Made by a program: the position numbers and the translations under genes. Positions 1 to 8,647 of a DNA stretch of 64,000 bases are shown in pieces. This DNA is from Psychromonas aquimarina ATCC BAA-1526 (GTDB taxonomy: Bacteria; Pseudomonadota; Gammaproteobacteria; Enterobacterales; Psychromonadaceae): positions 227,640 through 291,639 of the forward strand of contig NZ_KE386791.1 of NCBI RefSeq assembly GCF_000428725.1. The letters run 5' to 3'. Numbering within the stretch: position 1 is the first letter of the stretch; the number at the start of each line of letters is the position of its first letter. A model generated the notes under the pieces. The model had not been told where the DNA came from. It was given only the letters and a program-made list of their open reading frames with translations, and made no database searches.

Positions 1-1
1 A

Positions 2-688
2 ATGGTAATCGATCAACAAAAATGTGTGGGTTGTGCCGGTTGTGTTTTCGCCTGTAAAGCTGAAAATCATACGCCGCCCGAGATTAACTGGTGTGACAAG
101 ATAATTACAAGCAGCGGTCAATTTCCAGATGTTCGTTTTGAATATCTGTCAACTATGTGTAATCACTGCGACGATGCTCCTTGTGTTAAAGGCTGCCCGA
201 CACAGGCGATGCATAAAGGAGAGGGAGGATTGACTCTTCACGAACAGGAAAAGTGTATCGGCTGTAAAGCCTGTATGGAGAATTGTCCCTACGGAGTGAT
301 AAGCTTTAACTGGCAGCGCCCGCATCAGGAATGGCAGGAAAATAAAGGGCTGGCCGCTGGTACTTTTACGCCGTCGGTTATGCTTGCAGAGGCAGGCGGA
401 GAAGGCAGTCCGCTTAGTAATCCCGAACGCGGCGGCAGCTACCCGTTAATGCGGTCGCGCGGCACGGTTGAAAAATGTAACTTCTGCGACCATCGACTTA
501 AAGTCGGGCTGAATCCAGTTTGCGTGGACGCCTGTCCTTCGAACGCCCGGGTAGTAGGTGATCTTGATGATCCCAATAGTGAAGTTTCGATGCTGATCCG
601 CAAGTATGACGGCAAGCCGCTTAAACCAGAGCTGGGTACCGGAAGCAAGGTGTTTTATATCCGCCGTTATACTCCGGAAAACCGCTGA
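2..688 (+). CDS. 4Fe-4S ferredoxin subunit of a molybdopterin oxidoreductase (PsrB/TtrB/PhsB-like), 5' end probably outside the window
   Basis: Electron-transfer subunit that would carry electrons between a membrane quinol-interacting subunit and a molybdopterin catalytic subunit. Four Cys clusters typical of the family are visible: C8/C11/C14/C18, C53/C56/C61/C65, C85/C88/C91/C95 and a fourth group near residues 158-180 (CNFCD ... CVDACP). The ATG at base 2 has no room for a ribosome site, and family members usually have several residues before the first CxxCxxC motif, so the true start probably lies upstream. It is followed after 12 bases by an NrfD-type membrane protein, the usual order of these complexes. 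The catalytic subunit is not in the window, so the substrate (polysulfide, thiosulfate, tetrathionate or other) cannot be decided. Confidence 0.88.
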   Translation: MVIDQQKCVGCAGCVFACKAENHTPPEINWCDKIITSSGQFPDVRFEYLSTMCNHCDDAPCVKGCPTQAMHKGEGGLTLHEQEKCIGCKACMENCPYGVISFNWQRPHQEWQENKGLAAGTFTPSVMLAEAGGEGSPLSNPERGGSYPLMRSRGTVEKCNFCDHRLKVGLNPVCVDACPSNARVVGDLDDPNSEVSMLIRKYDGKPLKPELGTGSKVFYIRRYTPENR

Positions 689-700
689 TAGGAGAGAAAC

Positions 701-1732
701 ATGAAAACTGCAAACTTCAATAAAATGTTGTTGGCGCTGTCTGCTGCCGGATTATTGTTCGGGGGGTATTTTGCTTTAATGGAATGGTTTGTCGGTCCAA
801 TGTTTGTGACCAATGACGCTCTGTTCTGGACATTACCCCTGGTAGCCTACATATTCCTGGCCTTGACCAGCACAGGTATATCTATCCTAATGACAGCAGG
901 TGAGCTGTTGAACAACAAGGCTGTTATAGCACACAAGCCGGTCTTATTGACTGCAGCCCTGTCTCTGCTGATAGGTGCTTTTGCCGCCTTGACTGCTGAA
1001 ATGGGTTCTCCGCTGCATGTTGTCTGGCTGCTGTTCAGCCCTAACCTGAGTTCACCTATCTGGTGGATGGGAACACTGTATGCCGTGGAACTGCTGCTGC
1101 TTGGTATTAAATATTACGCCTTGCTGCGCGGCCGGCCGCTGGGTTCTGAGTTGTGGTTAACCTCAGCTGCATTGTGCGTGGCCGTGGCCGCCGCTTTAGT
1201 ATTAGGCAGTGTATTCGGAACGGCAGTCGGCCGTACTGGTTATCAAGGTGCGGATGCGTCGGTGCTTACCCTGCTTTGTGCTCTGGCAAGCGGTATGAGC
1301 TTAGCGCCGCTGCTGTTTAAAGAACAGGCGCGGGAAGTGCTGCAGCTGCCCGGCAGAAGCATGCTTGCCGGCCTGGCGTTGTTTTTGTTTACCCTGTATT
1401 TGTATTCTTCCCGCAGTACGGTTGTGGCGGAAATAGTCTGGGTGCAGTTGTGGATGCCGCTGCTGCTGCTGGGCGCATTACTTGCTTATAAAGTAAAACC
1501 GGCACTGAGTGCGCTGATCGCTTTGCCGACTGTGCTGCTGGTGGAGTTGTTCTTTGTTATTCAGGGACAGATGCAGGTATTAGGTCCGAAACAAACCTGG
1601 TTAGGTGCGGTGCAGAGCTATATGCCCAATACAGCTGAAATAGCGATTCTTATATTCGGCTGCTCCGTTGCTTATCTTTGCTTCTTCTTATTTAACCGGC
1701 TGGCACTACGTCCGGGCGGCTCTGCAGACTAA
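701..1732 (+). CDS. NrfD/PsrC-family polytopic membrane subunit
   Basis: Membrane anchor that exchanges electrons with the quinone pool for the neighbouring Fe-S subunit. The 343 residues are almost entirely hydrophobic, with eight or nine likely membrane segments. The AEMGSPLHVVWLLF segment and the following SPIWWMG are typical of the PsrC/NrfD family. A GGAG-type ribosome site (ATAGGAGAGAAAC) precedes the ATG, 12 bases after the Fe-S gene, so both are co-transcribed. A hairpin terminator follows directly, so this is the last gene of its operon. The family is clear; the respiratory substrate is not. Confidence 0.85.
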   Translation: MKTANFNKMLLALSAAGLLFGGYFALMEWFVGPMFVTNDALFWTLPLVAYIFLALTSTGISILMTAGELLNNKAVIAHKPVLLTAALSLLIGAFAALTAEMGSPLHVVWLLFSPNLSSPIWWMGTLYAVELLLLGIKYYALLRGRPLGSELWLTSAALCVAVAAALVLGSVFGTAVGRTGYQGADASVLTLLCALASGMSLAPLLFKEQAREVLQLPGRSMLAGLALFLFTLYLYSSRSTVVAEIVWVQLWMPLLLLGALLAYKVKPALSALIALPTVLLVELFFVIQGQMQVLGPKQTWLGAVQSYMPNTAEIAILIFGCSVAYLCFFLFNRLALRPGGSAD

Positions 1733-1753
1733 ATGCCGTGAACAGCAGTGAGT

Positions 1754-1787
1754 AAAACCGGTGCGGCCTGGCTGCGCCGGTTTTTGT
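1754..1787 (+). terminator. Rho-independent terminator after the NrfD gene
   Basis: AAACCGGTGC pairs with GCGCCGGTTT (one G-T pair), followed by TTTTTG. It lies 21 bases past the stop of the membrane subunit and ends the oxidoreductase operon. It also overlaps an upstream GTG in frame with the next gene, which argues against that GTG as a real start. Confidence 0.8.
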
Positions 1788-1798
1788 TTATGCGTCAA

Positions 1799-1839
1799 TT
1801 GAAATTTTCTACACTTGCTTATAATGATATTGGTTATCA
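1799..1839 (+). promoter_or_regulatory. Promoter of the slyD-like gene with a Fur-box-like inverted repeat
   Basis: TTGAAA (1799-1804), 15 bases, then TATAAT (1820-1825). Overlapping the -10 and the likely transcription start is a 7-1-7 inverted repeat at 1825-1839, TGATATT-G-GTTATCA. It differs from the Fur core TGATAAT-N-ATTATCA at one base per arm. The promoter call is fair; Fur as the binder is an inference from the motif only. Confidence 0.5.
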
Positions 1840-1885
1840 TGCTGTTAATCAGTACAATGCAGGCTCATTAAAAAAGAGAATCATT

Positions 1886-2365
1886 ATGCTTATAAGTAAA
1901 AATTCAGTTGTACAGTTTCATTATGTTTTAAGTGAAGCAGATCAGGAGCTTGAAAACAGTTTCCAGAGTGAGCCGTTAGTTTATCTGCATGGTCATGACG
2001 GTCTGTTTGAAACCTTAGAAAAACAACTCGAAGGTAAAACCAGCGGTGACAAACTGCAGGTGACACTTAAACCTGAGCAGGCTTACGGTCAGCGTAGAGA
2101 AGGTGGTCTGCAGCGTATTCCAATTAAACATCTGCAGGGGGCTAAGGTCTGGAAGCCGGGTATGACAGCTGTTGTTGAATCAAATCAAGGCCGTCAGCAG
2201 GTAACAATCGTAAAAGTTGGGCGTTTTAATGCCGACTGCGATTTAAACCATCCCTTTGCCGGTAAAACATTAACCTTTGTCATTGAGATTGTATCGGTAC
2301 GTGCTGCAACAGATGAAGAGATCAGCCATGGTCATGTGCATGGCGCCGGCGGCTGCGGGCATTAG
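1886..2365 (+). CDS. slyD: FKBP-type peptidyl-prolyl isomerase, SlyD-like
   Basis: Cytoplasmic prolyl isomerase/chaperone with metal-binding ability. The 159-residue protein has the split FKBP domain of SlyD: a start of the VVQFHYVL type, LVYLHGHDGLFETLEKQLEG around the flap insertion point, and AYGQRREGGLQRIP. The tail is rich in His and Cys (HGHVHGAGGCGH), a short version of the nickel-binding SlyD tail. An in-frame GTG at 1748 would add 46 residues but lies upstream of the promoter and inside the preceding terminator, so the ATG at 1886 is preferred. The gene stands alone. FkpB/SlpA is the alternative family, but the LHGH motif and His tail fit SlyD better. Confidence 0.88.
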   Translation: MLISKNSVVQFHYVLSEADQELENSFQSEPLVYLHGHDGLFETLEKQLEGKTSGDKLQVTLKPEQAYGQRREGGLQRIPIKHLQGAKVWKPGMTAVVESNQGRQQVTIVKVGRFNADCDLNHPFAGKTLTFVIEIVSVRAATDEEISHGHVHGAGGCGH

Positions 2366-2380
2366 ATTTATTGATTAAAA

Positions 2381-2412
2381 AAGGTCATTAATAGTTAATG
2401 ACCTTCTTGTCT
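2381..2412. terminator. Bidirectional terminator between slyD-like and DUF748 genes
   Basis: AAGGTCATTAA and TTAATGACCTT form an 11-bp perfect stem with a three-base loop. On the minus strand the stem is followed by TTTTTTAATC; on the plus strand by CTTGTC. It can end the minus-strand DUF748 transcript and, less strongly, slyD. Confidence 0.75.
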
Positions 2413-2462
2413 GCGCTTTGTTCTCCGCTTGTTTTTAGACTTTCCTATTGTACTTTTTCTGG

Positions 2463-5438
2463 CTATTTAGTGGTCAACGTAAAGGTTGTAGAAATAGTAT
2501 TATTGACTGCTTGGCCGTCTAGTGACGGCTGTAAAGCAAATACCTGCCCATTGGCTACTTTGTCGTGTTTAATCAGCTGCGCTTTGATAATACTGATCCG
2601 CTGCTGAGCCAGAGTGCTTAACTCCAGACTGGACAGAGGCTGCCTGGTTAACAGAGCCTGATAAAGTGACTGCTCATATTTATCGGCTGCAGCCTGCAGC
2701 TGCTTAGTTTTGTTTTCTGAGTTCTCTTTTACTGCTGCCGTTTCTGTGTGCATATCACTTTGTAGTCCGGCAAGCTCTTTTTCTCCATTATGCTTGGTTA
2801 ACTGCTGTTCCAGCACCGAGATACGTTTATGCTGTTCTTCATTGTCGGCACCGGATTCTTTTAACAGCTTATCCATTTTTATCTGTTTTAATACCTCGCC
2901 GTCTTGCTTTTCATCAACTATAGCGCGGATTTCCAGGATCAATTGTGGACGTTTGTTTAATACCTCCGCAAGTGTATCCAGCTGAGCTGTCTGATCTGCA
3001 GTTAAGGCCGCACTGCCGGGAGCAAATGCCACAGAGTTCAGTTTATCAGGATCACCTCCAACCAGATCAGCTATCATAGAAAAGGGTGAAGTGACTGCTT
3101 TACTGAGCACATTCATAAATGCTTTCATCACTAAACCGCCGACCGCAAAATCCGGATCATTCATATCACCTTTGGTTGGAAGGCTGATATCAATGATTCC
3201 GTCACTGTCTTTAAACAGTGCCAGTGCTAGTTTAAGCGGCAGATCCAGTGATTCGTCGCTGTCTACCGTAGAGCCTAACTCAAACTGATCTAGAATCAGA
3301 CGATTATGGCCATCGAGTAAACTGTCGGCTATTTTGTAATTTAGATTAAGGCTGAGTTTACCTTTATCAATAACATAACCGGCATAACGGCCTGAATAGG
3401 GAGTAAGCGTGGTGAGTTCTATCTTGTCAAAGTCAGCATTGATATCTGTATATAGATCGCCGCTGAGCGGGTTTATTTTCCCTTTTACCAGCATCTTTCC
3501 ATATTCTTCAATGGTGCCGCTGATATTCACATCAGCACGAGCCAGGTTATCAGAAGAGAGGCCGTCCACTGACCCGTTCATATTTTGAATACTGGTGCCG
3601 AACTGCGGGCGCAGCGACAGGTCCGCAAAATAGGCGCTGCCGTCCTTAAGTTCAATTTTATCTATTTTAACCGGCAGCGGCTGCTTTTTATCTGCTTTAC
3701 TGCTGCTTTTGCTTTTGCCTTTGTCCGCCTGTTTACTGTCAACTGCTAACTGTGCAAAATTAATACTGCGCTGTTCAGTGACGATTAAACGCAGATAAGG
3801 TTTTATTAATGTCACCTTGTTCACAGCAATGCTTAACGGGTTTAAATCAACTTTTACCGGAGCAATGTCAAGAGTCTGCCAACCGACTAAACGCTGCTTA
3901 AGCAGCTGGTCTTTACTATTAAACTCTCTTATATCAAAGCCTCCTTGAAAGTCGCCTTGAATCTCTCCCTGCTGATCTTTGTGTAAGTTAAGATCGCCGT
4001 TCATTGACAGTTTTCCCTGCTCTAAAGTGATTCTGGCTAGATCATTTATATAAGGCTGCAGCATGGGTAAAGCAAAATCATTGATCTTTAAGTGTGCCTG
4101 CAGCTTGAGCGGCTGCGGTTTTACCTGACCATTAACAGTGTTTTTGCCGGAATTGTTTACATAGTAGGATAGATTAAAAGGCAGATCAGCACCTAAGTCT
4201 TGGTTGAGCCCTTCAAGGTTAAAATTAATCCTGTTGACCTCTATTTGTGCTTTTGTACTAGGATATTTATCAACAAAGTTAACCTGGCTGTTAGTTAAAA
4301 TAACATCTGCAATCGACCACTGAAAAGGTGATTGAGAAGGGGCCTCTTCTGCTGCTGTTTCAGTTGTGTTTTCTGAATCATAGCTGCCGGAGAAGGGCGC
4401 CAGTATATTAAGCATCCCTTGTTTGTCACGCTCAATCAGCAAACTTGCTGTATCAATTTTAACTGACTCTGCCTGTAGTCTTTTTTCTGCCAGATTAAAG
4501 TCTAATGGACCAATTTTAACTGCTTTTATATCTGCAAAACTCTGTGCTTGTTGTTTATCAGCCAGCTTAATATCGTTAATTTGTATCGTGCTTTGTTGAA
4601 TCTTCAGCTCAGCGGACTCGCCTGCCATGCTTATCTCATACTGACCGTTAAAGCCGGCAAGGGCATGCTCTAGAGTATAGGGAGCTTGTTCGGAGAGATA
4701 ATCCCGGAAGTTATGTACTCTAATACCATTTATATTCAGTGAGCCGCTGGAATGCAAGGGCGCAAGGCCGATAGTACCGCTCCAGTTTAATGTTTGTCCG
4801 CCGCCCAGGGCGATATTGAGCTGATAGCTGCCGTCTTCTTTAATGTAGGTGGATAAGTTTTTTAAATTAAATGCAATAGGGTTAAGTTGATGTTTAACCG
4901 TTTTAGCAGGAGTATGGTCAACAATACTAATCTCGCCGCCGCTAACATTAATATTATCAAATAACAGTTTGGGTAAAGCGCTGTCTGTTTTGTCTTGTGT
5001 TTCAGCTTCTACTGTTGGTGCGCTGTTGGCTTTCTGTTCCAGCAGTGCCTGCTGGAAATTAGTCAGTCCGTTTTTATCAATTTCTACTTTGATGCTCGGA
5101 GCGGTCAGTTCAATGTCGGCAAAGGTAAAAGCACCCTCTATAAGTGAGCGCAGTTCGAAATTCATATGATAGCGGGCAAAAGACAGCTGCTCCTGTGCCT
5201 GCTTATTCAGTATTTTTAAATTATGGATTGTCAGCGTTAATGCATAGGGATTGAACTCAATTTTTTCAATTTCAGCCCGCCAGCCGAGGTGCTGATCAAC
5301 CTGTTCAACTAGTGTTTTGTGAATAATATTGGGTAAAAGTAAAAAGCCGGCAAGGCTGTATGCTGCTGTCAGTGATAAAAGCCAGAAAAGGCTGGAACGG
5401 TAGAATTGTCGGCTGCATAATTTTTGTAAATATTTCAC
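2463..5438 (-). CDS. DUF748 / AsmA-like giant envelope protein
   Basis: A 991-residue protein with one N-terminal membrane anchor (about residues 18-36) and a long periplasmic part made of repeated beta-rich AsmA-like units, for example the block beginning KIDKIELKDGSAYFADLSL and the PLSGDLYTDINADF region. The C-terminal third has KLNSVAFAPGSAALTADQTAQLDTLA, resembling the OmpA-like tail seen in DUF748 proteins, followed by a charged coiled-coil stretch. AsmA-like proteins are increasingly linked to lipid transport between the two membranes; a specific role here is not known. Monocistronic, ended by the hairpin at 2381. Confidence 0.8.
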   Translation of the reverse strand: MKYLQKLCSRQFYRSSLFWLLSLTAAYSLAGFLLLPNIIHKTLVEQVDQHLGWRAEIEKIEFNPYALTLTIHNLKILNKQAQEQLSFARYHMNFELRSLIEGAFTFADIELTAPSIKVEIDKNGLTNFQQALLEQKANSAPTVEAETQDKTDSALPKLLFDNINVSGGEISIVDHTPAKTVKHQLNPIAFNLKNLSTYIKEDGSYQLNIALGGGQTLNWSGTIGLAPLHSSGSLNINGIRVHNFRDYLSEQAPYTLEHALAGFNGQYEISMAGESAELKIQQSTIQINDIKLADKQQAQSFADIKAVKIGPLDFNLAEKRLQAESVKIDTASLLIERDKQGMLNILAPFSGSYDSENTTETAAEEAPSQSPFQWSIADVILTNSQVNFVDKYPSTKAQIEVNRINFNLEGLNQDLGADLPFNLSYYVNNSGKNTVNGQVKPQPLKLQAHLKINDFALPMLQPYINDLARITLEQGKLSMNGDLNLHKDQQGEIQGDFQGGFDIREFNSKDQLLKQRLVGWQTLDIAPVKVDLNPLSIAVNKVTLIKPYLRLIVTEQRSINFAQLAVDSKQADKGKSKSSSKADKKQPLPVKIDKIELKDGSAYFADLSLRPQFGTSIQNMNGSVDGLSSDNLARADVNISGTIEEYGKMLVKGKINPLSGDLYTDINADFDKIELTTLTPYSGRYAGYVIDKGKLSLNLNYKIADSLLDGHNRLILDQFELGSTVDSDESLDLPLKLALALFKDSDGIIDISLPTKGDMNDPDFAVGGLVMKAFMNVLSKAVTSPFSMIADLVGGDPDKLNSVAFAPGSAALTADQTAQLDTLAEVLNKRPQLILEIRAIVDEKQDGEVLKQIKMDKLLKESGADNEEQHKRISVLEQQLTKHNGEKELAGLQSDMHTETAAVKENSENKTKQLQAAADKYEQSLYQALLTRQPLSSLELSTLAQQRISIIKAQLIKHDKVANGQVFALQPSLDGQAVNNTISTTFTLTTK

Positions 5439-5544
5439 GTTATATCCTTGTTCTTTAAGAAAAGAACTATTTTCGAATGGTGCTGTTTCAAAGAAAAATT
5501 ATAGCCTAGCCATACTGTTATTTACAATCGCAGCAGGGAAGAGT

Positions 5545-5718
5545 ATGGATTTAAAGCATAATAGCCCGGTGTATGTTGACGGCGAACAATTCACCGGTTT
5601 AAACAAGGGCGCTGAACGTTATCAGGGCAGGGGGCAGTTTTCACTGGATATTTCCGACGCACAGCCCGGAAAAACCTACAGCGATACTATTCACCTGCTT
5701 TTTGAGGCTGATTTTTAA
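5545..5718 (+). pseudogene. Remnant of a secreted beta-sandwich (pilin-like) protein, or a very small protein
   Basis: The ATG at 5545 has a good ribosome site (AGGGAAG) and opens 57 codons ending GKTYSDTIHLLFEADF. Reading upstream in the same frame gives a hydrophobic, signal-peptide-like stretch (SLAILLFTIAAG) with no in-frame ATG, GTG or TTG. An ATG at 5477 enters that stretch only with a frame change. This looks like a secreted protein that lost its middle and its start. The last 35 residues align loosely with the C-termini of the two pilus subunits at 51.3-52.3 kb (G-x-x-x-Y-x-x-x-G-Q/E pattern, terminal beta strand). Function and even reality as a gene are uncertain. Confidence 0.35.
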
Positions 5719-5782
5719 TTTTAGGCTTTCTTAAGTTGTGCAGTGATTCACTGCCGCGGCAGTTTCTGCATACAGCTTAAAA

Positions 5783-5812
5783 ATAACCACCAGTAACAGT
5801 GCTGGTGGTTAT
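5783..5812 (-). terminator. Terminator of the secDF operon
   Basis: ATAACCACCAG and CTGGTGGTTAT form an 11-bp stem. Read on the minus strand it is followed by TTTTTAAG, 17 bases beyond the secF stop. Confidence 0.8.
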
Positions 5813-5829
5813 AAACTGCAGTCTTAGTA

Positions 5830-6720
5830 TTATATTAACTCAGGCGCAGGCTCTTTCGGCTGATAATCCTCAGCGCTTAAACCGAGCTTTTCAGGCAGTG
5901 TCGGTGCGACACAAATAGAAGAGATAGTACCGACTACGATGCCGAAAAACAGGGCAATGGAAAAGCCTTCAAGCGGCCTTCCCGCTAACAGCCATATTGC
6001 CCCTACAGTGGTTAAGGTTGTTCCCGAGGTAATCAAGGTTCGGCTCATGGTTGACTGAATCGCCTGATTAATGCTTTGCGATACAGCTTGTTTAGGCTTA
6101 CTGCGCAGTATTTCGCGGATTCGATCAGCCACGACAATGGAGTCATTGAGTGAATAACCAATAACCGCCAGAACTGCCGCTAATACGGTAAGATTAAACT
6201 CCAGACCGCTCCAGGCAAAGATACCTAGTATGATGACCACATCATGAAATAATGCCAGCACTGCGCCAAAAGCAAAACGCCATTCAAATCTAAATGCTAG
6301 ATAGATAAAAATAGCTATAACCGCAGCCAGCATAGCCAGGCCGCCTTGTTCAAGCAGTTCATCACCAACCTGCGGCCCTATTATACTGGAGTTCAGCAGT
6401 GTAGTTTCCGTAGCGGTATTAGCTCCAAGCTGAGCTATCCAGGATAGATCCTGATTTTTTAATAGAGACTGGCGTATATTCCAGGTATGTCCCTCGTCAA
6501 TCAGGTTAACAGCGGCTTCCGGGCCGAGAAGCAGACTGACCTGATTATTCATCTCCTGTAGATTAACTACTTCTGTTGTACTGATCTCGGTGACAATACC
6601 GCCGGTAAATTCGAGTCCCTGATTTAGTCCAAAAGTAAATAAACCGGAAAGAGATAAAAGCACACCGGCTAAACCTAATACACAGCCGTAAAAACGTAAT
6701 CTGGTTAATTTAGTATTCAT
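5830..6720 (-). CDS. secF: Protein translocase subunit SecF
   Basis: Inner-membrane partner of SecD that uses the ion gradient to pull exported proteins out of SecYEG on the periplasmic side. The 296-residue protein has six likely membrane segments and the family landmarks GLEFTGG (residues 35-41; usually GLDFTGG, here Asp is Glu), FRFEWRFAFGA and the VIGYSLNDSIVVADRIRE segment. Its start overlaps the secD stop by one base (TAATG), showing tight coupling. No yajC lies next to this pair, unlike the standard yajC-secD-secF locus, so it is probably the second SecDF set that many marine gammaproteobacteria carry. Confidence 0.93.
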   Translation of the reverse strand: MNTKLTRLRFYGCVLGLAGVLLSLSGLFTFGLNQGLEFTGGIVTEISTTEVVNLQEMNNQVSLLLGPEAAVNLIDEGHTWNIRQSLLKNQDLSWIAQLGANTATETTLLNSSIIGPQVGDELLEQGGLAMLAAVIAIFIYLAFRFEWRFAFGAVLALFHDVVIILGIFAWSGLEFNLTVLAAVLAVIGYSLNDSIVVADRIREILRSKPKQAVSQSINQAIQSTMSRTLITSGTTLTTVGAIWLLAGRPLEGFSIALFFGIVVGTISSICVAPTLPEKLGLSAEDYQPKEPAPELI

Positions 6721-8561
6721 TATTTTGCCCCCTGTAAAGCACGATTGTGTGACGTTTTTTTCTTTCTTAATAAGGTTAAATTAACTAATGCTCTGGAAGT
6801 AAATACACCGGTGAAGATACTGGTCAAAATACCTAGACCAAGGGTAATAGCAAAACCTTTTACCGGTCCGTAACCGATGGAAAATAAAACTACTGCACAG
6901 ATCATCGTGGTGATATTGGCATCCATAATGGTGGTTAGTGCCCCGCGATATCCAGCCTCAACCGCCATGGCTAAACTGCGTCCCCGTTTAGACTCCTCTT
7001 TAATACGTTCAAAAATAAGTACATTAGTATCTACCGCCATACCAATAGTTAATACCAGTCCGGCAATGCCGGGAAGAGTCAGTACAGCTCCCGGCAGTAA
7101 AGACATCAGGCCGATCAGCATTACCAGGTTAGTGAGCAGAGAAAGGTTGGCAATCCATCCTAAGCGCCGATACCACAGGGCCATAAAGGTAACGATAACA
7201 CCAAGTCCAAGAAGCAGGGCTGCAAAGCCGTTTTCAATATTATCCTGTCCTAATGAAGGGCCTATGGTGCGCTCTTCAATAATGGAAACCGGTGCAGACA
7301 AGGAACCGGCGCGAAGCAGCAGTGCTAATTCCTGAGCCGCTTTGGAGTTCTCCATACCGCTGATCTGAAAGCGGCTGCCCAGGTGAGCGCGAATGGTGGC
7401 GACATTAATCACTTTACTCTCTTTGATTAAGCTGCCGTCTTCATCTTGTCGATATTCGGTATACAGAGTTGCCATCGGTTTACCGATATTGTCACGGGTA
7501 AAGCTGGACATTAACTTGCCGCCGCTGGCATCCAGGGTCAGACTGACCTGTGCGCCGCCGAACTCATCGCGGCCGCTGCGTGCGTCGCTGATATGCTGAC
7601 CGGTTAATATCGGCTGACGTGCTATGGATATGGTCTCTCCCCGCTGAGTTTTTATGAGTCGCCCGCCTCCTGCCAGCACAGGGTAAAACTCAAGTGAAGC
7701 AGTAGCACCGATTACGCGTTTTGCCTCGGCAGGATCCTGCACGCCGGGCAGTTCAATACGAATTCGATCATGGCCCTGACGCTGTGTTACCGCTTCGGTA
7801 ATACCTAAAGCTTCAATTCTGCCTCTAAGGGTGTGCAGGTTTTCCTGCAGGGTAAGCTGACGAATTAAATGCTGCTCTGCCTCTGGAATGGTGACTGAGA
7901 TGCGTCCGCCGCCATGAACAGTAGTTTTTAAATTAGGATAAAGCTCCTGCAGTTCTGCTTTTAAGCGGCTTTTGAGCCGGCTGCTGATACCAGGGGAGTT
8001 GATTTCGATTGACTCGAGTCCGCTGATCACCACAGTGCTGTTTCTGATTTTTAATTCGCGTAATGAAATTCGGATCTCCTCCTGCATCTGCGTGAGTTTG
8101 TCACGTAGTGCCTGATCTGTATCAACATTAAGCAGAAACTGTACGCCGCCGCGCAGATCTAAGCCGAGTTTTATCGGCTCCAAACCCAGGCTTTTAAGCC
8201 AGGCTGGTGATGCAGAGTGCATCGACATAGCCACTGTTGTTTTATGTCCGAGTGCCCGCTGCAGTACCTTCTGTGCTTTAGCCTGCTGGTTATTGTCTTT
8301 TAATAAGACGGTTAACTCGTTGTTGTTAACATCAATTTTTGTTAGCGGAATATCCTGCTCCTGCAGGATTCGGTAAACCTGGGTCGCCGGAAGCATTGAA
8401 TCAGATCTGCTGCGGATATTGAGCGCGGCATTCTGACCGAAAATATTCGGCAATGCGCTGATAAACAGCATGGCGATGGTAAATATAAGGATCAGGTACT
8501 GCCATTTAGAATAGCGGTTAATAACTTTTGGTTTTACTTTCATAAGAGATCTATCCAGCAT
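6720..8561 (-). CDS. secD: Protein translocase subunit SecD
   Basis: A 613-residue SecD with the family landmarks: LGLDLRGGVQF (132-142), the large periplasmic P1 domain, and TIGMAVDTNVLIFERIKEE in the fourth membrane segment, whose Asp is the known ion-pathway residue. N-terminal membrane segment about 20-38. An alternative start is the in-frame ATG at 8543, which has a GGAT element upstream while the first ATG has none, so the mature start may be six residues shorter. Works with the downstream SecF. A hairpin with a T-run lies between this gene and the preceding secreted-protein gene. Confidence 0.93.
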   Translation of the reverse strand: MLDRSLMKVKPKVINRYSKWQYLILIFTIAMLFISALPNIFGQNAALNIRSRSDSMLPATQVYRILQEQDIPLTKIDVNNNELTVLLKDNNQQAKAQKVLQRALGHKTTVAMSMHSASPAWLKSLGLEPIKLGLDLRGGVQFLLNVDTDQALRDKLTQMQEEIRISLRELKIRNSTVVISGLESIEINSPGISSRLKSRLKAELQELYPNLKTTVHGGGRISVTIPEAEQHLIRQLTLQENLHTLRGRIEALGITEAVTQRQGHDRIRIELPGVQDPAEAKRVIGATASLEFYPVLAGGGRLIKTQRGETISIARQPILTGQHISDARSGRDEFGGAQVSLTLDASGGKLMSSFTRDNIGKPMATLYTEYRQDEDGSLIKESKVINVATIRAHLGSRFQISGMENSKAAQELALLLRAGSLSAPVSIIEERTIGPSLGQDNIENGFAALLLGLGVIVTFMALWYRRLGWIANLSLLTNLVMLIGLMSLLPGAVLTLPGIAGLVLTIGMAVDTNVLIFERIKEESKRGRSLAMAVEAGYRGALTTIMDANITTMICAVVLFSIGYGPVKGFAITLGLGILTSIFTGVFTSRALVNLTLLRKKKTSHNRALQGAK

Positions 8562-8581
8562 AGTCGACAGAAAAAGCCGAC

Positions 8582-8612
8582 AAAAAATGTCTCCAGCGTT
8601 AGTTAACGCCGG
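8582..8612 (-). terminator. Intercistronic hairpin before secD
   Basis: On the minus strand CCGGCGTT and AACGCTGG (one G-T pair) form a stem closed by AACT, followed by AGACATTTTTTG. This is a terminator or attenuator placed between the small secreted-protein gene and secD, so secDF may be partly uncoupled from it. Confidence 0.55.
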
Positions 8613-8647
8613 CGGTAATTTTTATTACTTTGGTGAGGATGCAGTAA

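Larger units (their letters stand above)
5439..5829. other. 391-base gap with a degenerate gene fragment and a terminator
   Basis: Between the divergent DUF748 start and the secF end. It contains the fragment at 5545-5718 described separately and the terminator at 5783. I see no RNA gene or repeat here. Confidence 0.6.

Noticed and set aside
1748..1885. GTG-initiated N-terminal extension of the SlyD-like protein
   Set aside because: It would begin before a terminator and upstream of the best promoter, and the 46 extra residues match nothing in the family.
6877..7335. 152-codon ORF opposite secD
   Set aside because: Antisense shadow of a strongly conserved gene; its translation mirrors the codon pattern of secD.
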